Shown here: in pieces, positions 42,174 to 50,566 of the stretch
Position numbering within the stretch: the stretch's first letter is position 1
Layout of the letters: each line of letters opens with the position of its first letter
Program-made: the position numbers and the translations under genes
Notes under the pieces: generated by a model
Databases searched by the model: none
Told to the model about the DNA's origin: nothing
What the model saw: the letters and a program-made list of their open reading frames with translations, nothing else
DNA from: Stutzerimonas nitrititolerans
GTDB lineage: Bacteria > Pseudomonadota > Gammaproteobacteria > Pseudomonadales > Pseudomonadaceae
Assembly (NCBI RefSeq): GCF_003696285.1
Contig: NZ_RFFL01000002.1
Location: 354,599-418,598, forward strand
Reading direction: 5' to 3'
Length of the DNA stretch: 64,000 nucleotides

Positions 42174-43988
42174 TCATGCCTCTATTTCGATCAACACTTC
42201 ACCCGGGTTGACCCGGTCGCCCTTGGCCACGTGCACCGCCTTGACGGTGCCGGCGATGGGCGCCTGGATCTCGGTTTCCATCTTCATCGCCTCGCTGACC
42301 AGCAGCGGCTGGCCGGCCTTGACGGTATCGCCTTCCTTGACCAGCACGTCGACGACATTGCCCGGCATGCTGGTGCTGACGTCGCCCGGCGCACTGGCCT
42401 GCTTGCGCTGGCCGCCGCTGGCGCCACCGATGAAATTGTTCAGCGGCTCGAACACCACCTCTTCGGGCATGCCGTCGATGGAGAGGAAGAAGTGGCGCTT
42501 GCTCTCGCCCTTCACGCCAACGCCGGTGATGTCGATGCGGTAGCTTTCACCGTGCACGTCGATGACGAACTCGGTCGGCACGCCCTCACCACCCACCGCG
42601 GCACCAGAGTTGCCATTCGGGATCGGCAGCAGCACTTCGGGCGTCAGGGTGCCGGCTTCGCGTTCCTCGAGGAACTTGCGGCCGATGTCAGGGAACATCG
42701 CGTAGGTCAGCACGTCCTCTTCGCTCTTGGCCAATTCGCCGATTTCCTTGCGCAGCCGGTCCAGCTCGGGCGGGATCAGGTCGGCGGGGCGCACTTCGAC
42801 GATCTCCTCGCCACCGATGGCCTGACGCTGCAGCTTGGCGTTGATGGTGCCCTGCGCCTTGCCGTAGCGGCCCTGCAGGTAGAGCTTCACCTCGTTGGTG
42901 ATGCTCTTGTAGCGCTCGCCGGCGAGCACGTTGAACACGGCCTGGGTGCCGACGATCTGCGAGGTCGGGGTGACCAGCGGCGGGAAACCGAGGTCTTCGC
43001 GCACCCGCGGGATTTCGGCGAAGACTTCGTCGATGCGGTTCAGCGCCCCTTGATCCTTGAGCTGGTTGGCCAGGTTGGACATCATCCCGCCCGGCACCTG
43101 GTTGATCTGCACACGGGTATCGACCGAGGTGAATTCGCTCTCGAACTGGTGGTACTTCTTGCGCACGGCATAGAAGTACAGGCCGATTTCCTGCAGCAGC
43201 TCCAGGTCCAGACCGGTGTCGTAGGGCGTGCCGCGCAGCGCCGCCACCATCGATTCGGTGCCGGGATGGCTGGTACCCCAGGCAAAGCTGGAGATGGCCG
43301 TGTCGATATGGTCGGCGCCGCACTCGATGGCCTTGAGCTGACACATGGCGGCCAGGCCGGCGGTGTCGTGGGAGTGAATGAAAAGCGGCAGGTCGATTTC
43401 CGCCTTCAGCGCGGTGACCAGCTCACCCGTGGCGAAAGGGGTCAGCAGGCCGGCCATGTCCTTGATGGCGATGGAGTCGACGCCCATGTCACGCATGGCC
43501 TTGGCCTGCTCGACGAACAGCTCGACGGTATGCACCGGGCTGGTGGTGTAACAGAGCGTGCCCTGGGCATGCTTGCCGGACTTCTTCACCGCGCGGATGG
43601 CGGTTTCCAGGTTACGCACGTCGTTCATCGCATCGAAGATGCGGAACACATCGATGCCGTTCTCCGCCGCCTTGGCCACAAAGGCCTCGACCACGTCGTC
43701 GCTGTAGTGGCGGTAGCCGAGCAGGTTCTGCCCGCGCAGGAGCATCTGCAGGCGCGTGTTAGGCAGCGCGGCCTTGAGCTGGCGCAGGCGCTCCCAGGGA
43801 TCTTCCTTGAGGAAGCGCACACAGGCATCGAACGTCGCGCCGCCCCAGACTTCCAGCGACCAGTAGCCGACCCGGTCGAGCTTGTCGCAGATCGGCAACA
43901 TGTCTTCCAGGCGCATGCGGGTGGCGATCAGCGACTGATGGGCGTCACGCAGGATGGTGTCGGTAACCGTGATCTTCTTGGTATTCAT
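42174..43988 (-). CDS. oadA: Pyruvate carboxylase subunit B (oxaloacetate decarboxylase alpha-like)
   Basis: 604 residues. The carboxyltransferase domain starts TDTILRDAHQSLIATRMR; a biotinyl domain at the C-terminus carries EAMKMETE with the biotin Lys at about residue 569. Often labelled oxaloacetate decarboxylase alpha, but paired with the biotin carboxylase subunit upstream it forms the two-subunit, ATP-driven pyruvate carboxylase of pseudomonads; no decarboxylase beta or gamma genes lie near. The ATG at 43988 has GGGAGAAG just upstream. Confidence 0.93.
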   Translation of the reverse strand: MNTKKITVTDTILRDAHQSLIATRMRLEDMLPICDKLDRVGYWSLEVWGGATFDACVRFLKEDPWERLRQLKAALPNTRLQMLLRGQNLLGYRHYSDDVVEAFVAKAAENGIDVFRIFDAMNDVRNLETAIRAVKKSGKHAQGTLCYTTSPVHTVELFVEQAKAMRDMGVDSIAIKDMAGLLTPFATGELVTALKAEIDLPLFIHSHDTAGLAAMCQLKAIECGADHIDTAISSFAWGTSHPGTESMVAALRGTPYDTGLDLELLQEIGLYFYAVRKKYHQFESEFTSVDTRVQINQVPGGMMSNLANQLKDQGALNRIDEVFAEIPRVREDLGFPPLVTPTSQIVGTQAVFNVLAGERYKSITNEVKLYLQGRYGKAQGTINAKLQRQAIGGEEIVEVRPADLIPPELDRLRKEIGELAKSEEDVLTYAMFPDIGRKFLEEREAGTLTPEVLLPIPNGNSGAAVGGEGVPTEFVIDVHGESYRIDITGVGVKGESKRHFFLSIDGMPEEVVFEPLNNFIGGASGGQRKQASAPGDVSTSMPGNVVDVLVKEGDTVKAGQPLLVSEAMKMETEIQAPIAGTVKAVHVAKGDRVNPGEVLIEIEA

Positions 43989-44010
43989 GTTCTTCTCCCT
44001 TCGCTGGAGG

Positions 44011-45426
44011 CTAGAGCCCGGCATGGGCCGCGATGGCGGCGGCGATGGCGATGGCCAGTTCGCTGGGCTTGCGTTTGATCGAGTAGTTCAGCAGCTCGGG
44101 ATGGTTGTCGACGAAGCTGGTGTTGAACTGGCCGCTGCGAAAATCGGGGTTGGCCAGGATCTGCTGGTAATAGAAGCTGGTGGTCTTGACCCCCTGGACG
44201 CGCATGTCGTCCAGCGCCCGCGAGCCACGGGCCAGCACTTCTTCCCAGGTCAGCGCCCAGACGATCAGTTTCAGGCACATCGAGTCGTAGTACGGCGGAA
44301 TGGTGTAGCCGGTGTAGATCGCCGTATCGGTGCGCACGCCGGGACCGCCGGGCGCGTAGTAGCGGGTGATCTTGCCGAAGCTGGGCAGGAAGTTGTTGCG
44401 TGGCTCCTCGGCGTTGATGCGGAACTGCAGGGCGAAGCCGCGATACTGGATATCTTCCTGCTTGACCGACAGCGGCAGCCCCGAGGCAATGCGGATCTGC
44501 TCGCGGACGATGTCGATGCCGGTGATTTCCTCGGTGATGGTGTGCTCGACCTGCACCCGGGTGTTCATCTCCATGAAGTACACCTCGCCATCGGCGAGCA
44601 GGAACTCCACGGTGCCGGCGTTCTCGTAGCCCACCGCCTTGGCCGCCTTCACCGCCAGATCGCCGACGTAGGCGCGCTGCTCGGGGGTCAGCTGTGGGCT
44701 GGGGGCGATCTCGATGAGCTTCTGGTTGCGTCGCTGGATGGAACAGTCGCGCTCGAACAGGTGCACGGTATTGCCGAAGCTGTCGGCCAGAATCTGCGCC
44801 TCGATGTGCTTGGGCTCGACGATGCACTTCTCGAGAAAGACGTCCGCCGAACCGAAGGCCTTGGTCGCCTCGGAAATCACCCGCGGGTAGGCCTGTTCCA
44901 ACTCCTGGCGCGAGTTGCAGCGGCGAATGCCACGGCCACCGCCGCCGGAAGTCGCCTTGAGCATGATCGGATAGCCGATGCGCTCGGCCTCGCTCAGCGC
45001 TTCCTGGACGTCCTTCACGTTGCCTTCGGTGCCTGGCGTGACCGGCACGCCGGCCTTGATCATGCTGCGTCGAGCTTCGGTCTTGTCACCCATGCGGCGG
45101 ATGACTTCGGCGCTGGGGCCAACGAAACGGATGCCGCTCTCGGCACAGATTTCGGCCAGTTCGTGGTTCTCCGAGAGAAAACCATAGCCCGGGTGCAAGG
45201 CGTCGCAACCGGTCTCGACGGCCAGGTTGACCAGTTTGCGCGGGTTCAGGTAACCCGCCAGCGGGTCGTCGCCGATGAAATGCGCTTCGTCGGCACGCTT
45301 GACGTGCAACGCATGGCGATCGGGCTCGGTGAACACCGCCACCGAACGTACGCCCATTTCGGCGCAGGCCCGCACGATACGGACGGCGATTTCCCCGCGG
45401 TTGGCGATCAGTAGCTTCTTGATCAC
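44011..45426 (-). CDS. pycA: Pyruvate carboxylase subunit A (biotin carboxylase)
   Basis: 471 residues, the length I recall for P. aeruginosa PycA. The start is GTG at 45426 with AGGAAAAGCAGC upstream; the ATG 17 codons earlier has no matching residues. Biotin carboxylase fold: KKLLIANRGEIAVRIVRAC (3-21), ATP-binding glycine loop TSGGGGRGIRR (about 163-173) and EMNTRVQVEHTITEE. Uses ATP and bicarbonate to carboxylate biotin on subunit B. 22 bases from that gene. Confidence 0.94.
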   Translation of the reverse strand: MIKKLLIANRGEIAVRIVRACAEMGVRSVAVFTEPDRHALHVKRADEAHFIGDDPLAGYLNPRKLVNLAVETGCDALHPGYGFLSENHELAEICAESGIRFVGPSAEVIRRMGDKTEARRSMIKAGVPVTPGTEGNVKDVQEALSEAERIGYPIMLKATSGGGGRGIRRCNSRQELEQAYPRVISEATKAFGSADVFLEKCIVEPKHIEAQILADSFGNTVHLFERDCSIQRRNQKLIEIAPSPQLTPEQRAYVGDLAVKAAKAVGYENAGTVEFLLADGEVYFMEMNTRVQVEHTITEEITGIDIVREQIRIASGLPLSVKQEDIQYRGFALQFRINAEEPRNNFLPSFGKITRYYAPGGPGVRTDTAIYTGYTIPPYYDSMCLKLIVWALTWEEVLARGSRALDDMRVQGVKTTSFYYQQILANPDFRSGQFNTSFVDNHPELLNYSIKRKPSELAIAIAAAIAAHAGL

Positions 45427-45644
45427 GCTGCTTTTCCTCGGATCAGTGAGCAGGCGGCCATCAGGGCCGAGAATCACTCGCCTTCAGACGAGTGGTTTTT
45501 AAGCTACGCCCGCTTCGCTGATTAGAGAAAATGAATAATTATTTGCCTAAGGATAAGTAATAACTTATACAAAGCCGCAGCCCGCGTGCCAAAGAGGTTG
45601 AATACCGGCGGCGCGATAACCGATCCCGACAAAAAGGGGGCTTC

Positions 45645-46601
45645 ATGCGAAAGTCGTTGATGCGCCTGACGTTGCGCCAGCTGCAGATCTTCCGTGCCGT
45701 TTGCGAGCACCGTTCCTACAGTCGCGCCGCCGAGGAAATGGCGTTGACCCAGCCGGCGGTGAGCCTGCAGATCCGCCAGCTGGAAGAGCTGCTCGGCCAG
45801 CCGCTGTTCGAATACATCGGCAAGAAGCTCTACCTCACCGATGCCGCGCAGGCGCTGAAACAGGCCGGCGAGGACATCCTCGACCGCCTGGGCAGCCTGG
45901 ACATGCAGCTATCCGACCTGCAGGGCTCGCTGCAGGGCCAGCTGACCCTCGCGGTGGAATCCAGCGCCCAGTACTTCATGCCGCACCTGTTCGCGGCCTT
46001 CAAGCGTCAGCACCCCGAGGTCGGCCTGCAGCTGACGGTGGTCAACCGCGCCCAGGTGATCAAGCGCCTGAACGACAACCGCGACGACCTGGTGATCATG
46101 GCGCTGGTCCCGCAGGACATGGCGCTGGAGTTCCTGCCCTTTCTCAACAACCCCATCGTCGCGGTGGCACCGCCGGAGCATCCGCTGTGTCGCGCGGCGA
46201 AGCTTTCGCTACAGGACCTGCAACCCTATCCGCTGCTGGTTCGCGAGCCAGGCTCGGGCACGCGCAAGGCCTGCGAGGAATACTTCCAGCAGAAGCGCGC
46301 GCATTTCGCCCAGACCCTGGAAGTGACCTCGCTGGACGCCATGCGCGAGTGCGCCATTGCCGGCCTGGGCCTGGCGATCCTGCCGCGCCATGCGGTCAGC
46401 CAGCAACTGGCACAGGGCGCGCTGCTGGAGCTGCCGGTGGAGGAACTGCCGCTGTATCGCAGCTGGTGCGCCGTGCATGCCCGGGGCAAGCATCTGAGCC
46501 CCGTGGCGCAGGCGTTCCTCGCCTTCATCCGCGACGAACGCGCCCAGATCAGCGCGCTGGCGCGGCGCTTTGCCGATGCCGCGCATCCATCAGCGGGCTG
46601 A
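45645..46601 (+). CDS. LysR-family regulator, divergent from pycA
   Basis: 318 residues with the HTH at about residues 8-66 (LRQLQIFRAVCEHRSYSRAAEEMALTQPAVSLQIRQLEELLG), similar to CbbR/CysB-like activators. Start at 45645 with AGGGGG just before; an in-frame ATG at 45660 is possible. Divergent from pycA-oadA and likely to control pyruvate carboxylase (PA5437 relation from memory). The end overlaps the small minus-strand gene by 53 bases tail-to-tail. Confidence 0.88.
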   Translation: MRKSLMRLTLRQLQIFRAVCEHRSYSRAAEEMALTQPAVSLQIRQLEELLGQPLFEYIGKKLYLTDAAQALKQAGEDILDRLGSLDMQLSDLQGSLQGQLTLAVESSAQYFMPHLFAAFKRQHPEVGLQLTVVNRAQVIKRLNDNRDDLVIMALVPQDMALEFLPFLNNPIVAVAPPEHPLCRAAKLSLQDLQPYPLLVREPGSGTRKACEEYFQQKRAHFAQTLEVTSLDAMRECAIAGLGLAILPRHAVSQQLAQGALLELPVEELPLYRSWCAVHARGKHLSPVAQAFLAFIRDERAQISALARRFADAAHPSAG

Positions 46602-46758
46602 TCAACGCCAGGTCAGGGAACTCGCCCAGCTCATGCTGCAGCTGACGCTGCTCGGCATAGGTCTCGATGGCGCGGCGAAAGCGCATGCGGCGCTGATCCT
46701 GGAGCTTGCGGCGGGTCTTGGCGTCGAAATTGTCGGTGGCGTCGTGGCACTGGGACAT
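46549..46758 (-). CDS. Small PA3496-like protein
   Basis: 69 residues: MSQCHDATDNFDAKTRRKLQ then DQRRMRFRRAIETYAEQRQL. This Arg-rich KTRR-x4-DQRRMxxRRAIE pattern resembles the small PA3496 family of Pseudomonas, described as putative envelope integrity proteins. GGGAG lies before the ATG at 46758. It overlaps the end of the LysR gene on the other strand. Confidence 0.55.
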   Translation of the reverse strand: MSQCHDATDNFDAKTRRKLQDQRRMRFRRAIETYAEQRQLQHELGEFPDLALISPLMDARHRQSAAPAR

Positions 46759-46857
46759 TGCGGTGTCTCCCAAGAGGTTCCGGGAGCTTGAGCTTCGGCC
46801 GCCAAGGTGACCGCATGAAGTCCGCGCGATGACAGTGCGATGACGCCGCCGAACGCC

Positions 46858-47724
46858 TCACTCCTCGTGGGGCTTCACCGTCTTGGGCGACAGACGCAGG
46901 CTGCGCAGGCTGCGCTTGACGCTCTTCAGGTGGTTGACCAGGCTCGGGCCGCGCGCCATCGCCACGCCCATCGCCAGCACGTCGATCACCACCAGATGGG
47001 CGATGCGCGAGGTCAGCGGGGTGTAGATCTCGGTGTCTTCCTGCACATCGATGGCCAGGTTGACGGTGGCCAGTTCGGCCAGCGGCGTCTGGCTCGGGCA
47101 CAGGGTGACCAGCGTCGCGCCGCTTTCACGCACCACATTGGCGGTGATCAGCAGGTCCTTGGAACGCCCCGACTGGGAAATGCAGATCGCCACGTCCGTG
47201 GGCTTGAGCGTTACCGCGGACATCGCCTGCATGTGCGGGTCCGAGTAGGCCGCAGCACTGAGCAGCAGGCGGAAGAACTTGTGCTGGGCATCGGTGGCCA
47301 CCGCACCGGAGGCGCCGAAACCGTAGAACTCCACGCGCTCGGCCTTGGCCATGGCGGCGATGGCCTGCTCCAGCGCGGCGGGATCGAGATGCTCGCGCAC
47401 CTCCATCAGGGTGTGCAGCGTGGTATCGAAGATTTTCTGGCTGATGTCGCTGGTCGAATCGTTCTCGCTGATCGCGAACTGGCCGAAACTGGCCCCGGCC
47501 GCCAGACTCTGCGCCAGCTTCAGCTTGAGGTCCTGGAAGCCCAGGCAGCCGATGGCGCGGCAGAAGCGCACGATGGTCGGCTCGCTGACACCCACCACAT
47601 GGGCGAGGTCGGCCATGGAACTGTGCATCACCGCGGCGGGATCCAGCAGCACGTGGTCGGCGACCTTCAACTCCGACTTGCGCAGCGAAACTCTCGATTG
47701 GGCGATGTGTTGCAGCAGATTCAC
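46858..47724 (-). CDS. hexR: RpiR/HexR-type repressor
   Basis: 288 residues: N-terminal HTH_6 domain (about 1-75, DLAHVVGVSEPTIVRFCRAIGCLGFQDLKLKLAQ) and a SIS sugar-phosphate-binding domain (about 125-250, VEFYGFGASGAVATDAQHKFF and ICISQSGRSKDLL). HexR senses KDPG and represses glucose-6-phosphate metabolism genes. The start codon is GTG. Divergent from zwf with a HexR box between. It may be the PA5438-type paralogue rather than the classical HexR; symbol assigned by domain and operator. Confidence 0.83.
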   Translation of the reverse strand: MNLLQHIAQSRVSLRKSELKVADHVLLDPAAVMHSSMADLAHVVGVSEPTIVRFCRAIGCLGFQDLKLKLAQSLAAGASFGQFAISENDSTSDISQKIFDTTLHTLMEVREHLDPAALEQAIAAMAKAERVEFYGFGASGAVATDAQHKFFRLLLSAAAYSDPHMQAMSAVTLKPTDVAICISQSGRSKDLLITANVVRESGATLVTLCPSQTPLAELATVNLAIDVQEDTEIYTPLTSRIAHLVVIDVLAMGVAMARGPSLVNHLKSVKRSLRSLRLSPKTVKPHEE

Positions 47725-47817
47725 GTTCCGGACTCGCTATGATCGGCACTCGACAAGCCACGGCGCCGAGCGCAACGGCGCATCGAAGCCTGCAGCCAGC
47801 GAGCTGGTTGTAGTGGG

Positions 47818-47836
47818 CTTGTAGTTATACTACAAG
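47818..47836. promoter_or_regulatory. HexR-type operator
   Basis: CTTGTAGTTATACTACAAG is a perfect 8+8 inverted repeat with a 3-base centre. It fits the HexR consensus TGTARTTWWWYTACA exactly (known from gammaproteobacterial regulon studies). It lies 94 bases upstream of the repressor GTG and 110 before the zwf GTG, so both genes can be repressed from one site. Confidence 0.85.
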
Positions 47837-47946
47837 CCTTGCAGTATCGCCCACTGGCAGGCCATTTTTTACGCAGAATTGCCAACCCCGGTTGTTTTCC
47901 GAACGGCCCGCCAACCGAGTCCGTCCACTTTTCGAGGAGTGATGCC

Positions 47947-49389
47947 GTGTCCATTTCCTGCGACATGCTGGTGTTCGGCGGCACCGGTGACCTGGCGCTA
48001 CACAAGCTCGTTCCGGCCCTCTATCACCTGCATCGCGAAGGCCGCCTGCACGACGACGTGCGCATCCTGGCGCTGGCGCGCAAGGACATCGACCGCAACG
48101 CCTACGTCAGCCTGGCCGAGCGTCACTGCCGCGCCCAGGTGGCACGTGCCGATTTCGACAACGCCGTCTGGCAAGGTTTCGCCTCGCGCCTCGATTATTT
48201 CGCCATCGACGCCACGCAGCGCAGCGAATTCGCCGGTCTGGCCCATTACCTCGGCCCGGCCGAAGGACGGGTGCGGGTGCATTACCTGGCCACCGCGCCC
48301 AACCTGTTCGAGCCCATCGCCTCCAACCTGGAAAGCGTGGGCCTTGCCGGTGAGAACGCACGCATCGTGCTGGAAAAACCCATCGGCCATTCGCTTGAGT
48401 CGGCGCGCTCGATCAACTCCGCCATCGGCCAGGTGTTCGCCGAACCGCGCATCTACCGGATCGACCATTACCTGGGCAAGGAGACAGTGCAGAACCTCAT
48501 GGCGCTGCGCTTCGCCAATGCACTGTTCGAGCCGATCTGGCGGGCCGCCCACATCGACCACATCCAGATCACCGTGGCCGAAACCCTGGGCGTGGAGAAT
48601 CGTGGCGGCTATTACGACCACGCCGGCGCCATGCGCGACATGCTGCAGAACCACCTGCTGCAACTGCTCTGTCTGGTGGCGATGGAGGCGCCGGTGCGCT
48701 TCGATGCCGAGGCGGTGCGCAACGAGAAGGTCAAGGTGCTCGAGGCGCTGAAGCCCATCACGGGCCGCGACGTGCAGGACAAGACTGTGCGCGGCCAGTA
48801 CGGCGCGGGCCAGGTGGGCGGGCATGACGTGCCGGCCTACTACTTCGAGAAGAACATCGACAACGACAGCGACACCGAGACCTTCGTCGCGGTGAAGGCC
48901 GAGATCGACAACTGGCGCTGGGCCGGCGTGCCCTTCTACCTGCGTACCGGCAAACGCATGGCGCGCAAGCGCTCGGAGATCATCATCACCTTCAAGCCAG
49001 TCCCGCACATGCTGTTCAAGAAAGGCGAAACCAACCGCCTGGTGATTCGCCTGCAACCGGACGAATGCGTCAGCCTGCAGCTGATGGCCAAGGCGCCCGG
49101 CAAAGGCATGCAACTGGAGCCGGTGGAACTGGATCTGAACCTGGCGCACGCGTTCCGCAACACGCGGCGCTGGGATGCCTACGAGCGGCTGCTGCTGGAC
49201 GTGATCGAAGGCGACTCGACGCTGTTCATGCGCCGCGACGAAGTCGAGGCCGCCTGGCGCTGGGTCGATCCGATCCTCAACGGCTGGCAGGAACACTACC
49301 GCAAGCCACGCCCCTACCCAGCCGGCACCGACGGCCCCGAGCAGGCCGACCGACTGACCGAGCGCCACGGGCGCCAGTGGTCTCACTGA
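47947..49389 (+). CDS. zwf: Glucose-6-phosphate dehydrogenase
   Basis: 480 residues. The NADP site GGTGDLALHKL (about 10-20) and the catalytic RIDHYLGKETVQN block are intact. The start is GTG at 47947 with GAGGAG 8-9 bases before; an earlier in-frame ATG (47839) sits in the leader and would overlap the operator's downstream region. Unlike the classical zwf-pgl-eda operon, no pgl or eda follows, so this is a solitary zwf, like the second copy (PA5439) I recall in P. aeruginosa. Confidence 0.93.
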   Translation: MSISCDMLVFGGTGDLALHKLVPALYHLHREGRLHDDVRILALARKDIDRNAYVSLAERHCRAQVARADFDNAVWQGFASRLDYFAIDATQRSEFAGLAHYLGPAEGRVRVHYLATAPNLFEPIASNLESVGLAGENARIVLEKPIGHSLESARSINSAIGQVFAEPRIYRIDHYLGKETVQNLMALRFANALFEPIWRAAHIDHIQITVAETLGVENRGGYYDHAGAMRDMLQNHLLQLLCLVAMEAPVRFDAEAVRNEKVKVLEALKPITGRDVQDKTVRGQYGAGQVGGHDVPAYYFEKNIDNDSDTETFVAVKAEIDNWRWAGVPFYLRTGKRMARKRSEIIITFKPVPHMLFKKGETNRLVIRLQPDECVSLQLMAKAPGKGMQLEPVELDLNLAHAFRNTRRWDAYERLLLDVIEGDSTLFMRRDEVEAAWRWVDPILNGWQEHYRKPRPYPAGTDGPEQADRLTERHGRQWSH

Positions 49390-49417
49390 TAGAAAGATTG
49401 AACTTTTTCGCCAACTT

Positions 49418-49442
49418 GCGATGCACTTGCATAGTGCATCGC
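49418..49442. terminator. Hairpin after zwf
   Basis: A perfect 10-bp stem GCGATGCACT/AGTGCATCGC with a 5-base loop, 28 bases after the zwf stop. No T-run follows, so it may be a protein site or a weak terminator. Confidence 0.5.
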
Positions 49443-49967
49443 AGAGCCTCTTCATGCATATCATCGACGGTCATGCGCATGGGCGGCGAACTATCCCACA
49501 TATTCGGCGCGCAACAGTTCGCCACAAAAATTTAATTCAGGCGCGAATATGCCCCACATTCGCGCTGGATATTCCCCTTCATATACCGACCCCATCGCAC
49601 CAATCAGACACCACTGAACTTCCCGTCACGTTGCGACATATCGGCACGATATATGACCCGAATATCGATGCCGCTCTCCCACCTTCAATCGCTGCTCCAC
49701 GAGCCTTCGCCCGAATCGCCGAAAGCCTCTTATACAGGGGCTTACAGCTCAGACCGAGCGAACCTCACGAGGTCACGAACCATGCACCGAAAGAGGCGCT
49801 GTCGACGGCAGAAATACCGCCTTTCATTTCAGACCGTCGGACTACCGAGTCAGGCCGATATCGCCCCACCAGGCACTACCCATAATCGCGACTCAGAACT
49901 CACCCAACAACTACCGATAACTTCGGCGATATCTCCCACGCCTCTCGCCATATATCCGGACGTCGGG

Positions 49968-49997
49968 TTGAGAATTTGATTTTGCTGTGTTTATCCT
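49968..49997 (+). promoter_or_regulatory. Osmotically controlled ectA promoter
   Basis: TTGAGA (49968-49973) and TATCCT (49992-49997) are 18 bases apart. I recall TTGAGA, 18 bases and a TACCCT-like -10 as the hexamers of the salt-induced P. stutzeri ect promoter. It lies 39 bases upstream of the ectA start. Confidence 0.7.
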
Positions 49998-50035
49998 AGA
50001 AAAGGATTTCAATCAGCAACCCCAAAGGATCTGTT

Positions 50036-50566
50036 TTGAGTGTTCCTACCGTAACGCTCCGTCGCCCCACCGACGGCGACGGTCTCCCTCTCCATGAACT
50101 GGTAGCACGCTGCCAGCCGCTGGATACCAACTCGGTCTACTGCAACCTGCTGCAGTGCTCCGATTTCGCCGATACAGCCATCGCGGCCGAAGATGCGCAA
50201 GGTCAGCTGGTCGGTTTCATCTCGGGTTACCGCCCGCCTTCACGCCCGGACACGCTGTTCGTCTGGCAGGTCGCGGTAGACGCCTCGATGCGTGGCCAGG
50301 GCCTGGCTCTGCGCATGCTGACGGCGCTGACCGAACGGGTCGCCCGCCAGGGCGTGCGTTTCATGGAGACGACCATCTCGCCCGACAACGCGGCTTCACA
50401 GGCGCTGTTCAAGAGAGCCTTCGCCCAACTGGGAGCCGACTACAGCACCCGTACGCTGTTCTCCCGCGCCGAACATTTCGCCGGCAAGCACGAAGACGAA
50501 GTGCTTTATCGAGCCGGCCCGTTCGACGCGACGAATCCAGAAAAAGAATCAGAGGAAACCGCATGA
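50036..50566 (+). CDS. ectA: EctA, L-2,4-diaminobutyrate N-acetyltransferase
   Basis: 176-residue GNAT that acetylates the gamma-amino group of diaminobutyrate in ectoine synthesis. It has LVARCQPLDTNSVYCNLLQCSDF (about 18-40), a strong EctA signature, and the acetyl-CoA motif around MRGQGLALRML. The start is an uncommon TTG (50036), with AAAGGAT 7 bases upstream; no ATG or GTG precedes the conserved region. The stop overlaps the ectB start (ATGA). Confidence 0.95.
   Translation: MSVPTVTLRRPTDGDGLPLHELVARCQPLDTNSVYCNLLQCSDFADTAIAAEDAQGQLVGFISGYRPPSRPDTLFVWQVAVDASMRGQGLALRMLTALTERVARQGVRFMETTISPDNAASQALFKRAFAQLGADYSTRTLFSRAEHFAGKHEDEVLYRAGPFDATNPEKESEETA

Larger units (their letters stand above)
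49390..50035. other. 646-base gap before the ectoine operon
   Basis: No ORF with coding character. It opens with a strong hairpin (49418-49442), then has eleven ATAT steps (for example at 49458, 49500, 49547, 49569, 49581, 49638, 49649, 49662, 49858, 49929, 49950), far more than neighbouring DNA. The last 70 bases contain the ectA promoter. See findings for interpretation. Confidence 0.6.

Noticed and set aside
41390..43988. A single pycA-oadA-carbonic anhydrase operon
   Set aside because: A canonical terminator (stem GGGAGCC/GGCTCCC and seven T) lies between oadA and the anhydrase gene.
42174..43988. A sodium-pumping oxaloacetate decarboxylase
   Set aside because: Only the alpha-like subunit is present. 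Its partner is a biotin carboxylase, and beta and gamma subunit genes are absent.
49390..50035. A small coding gene in the zwf-ectA gap
   Set aside because: Plus-strand frames of 100-150 codons exist, but their residues are Ser/Pro/Arg/Thr-rich, without ribosome sites or codon bias, and they run through promoter-like DNA.
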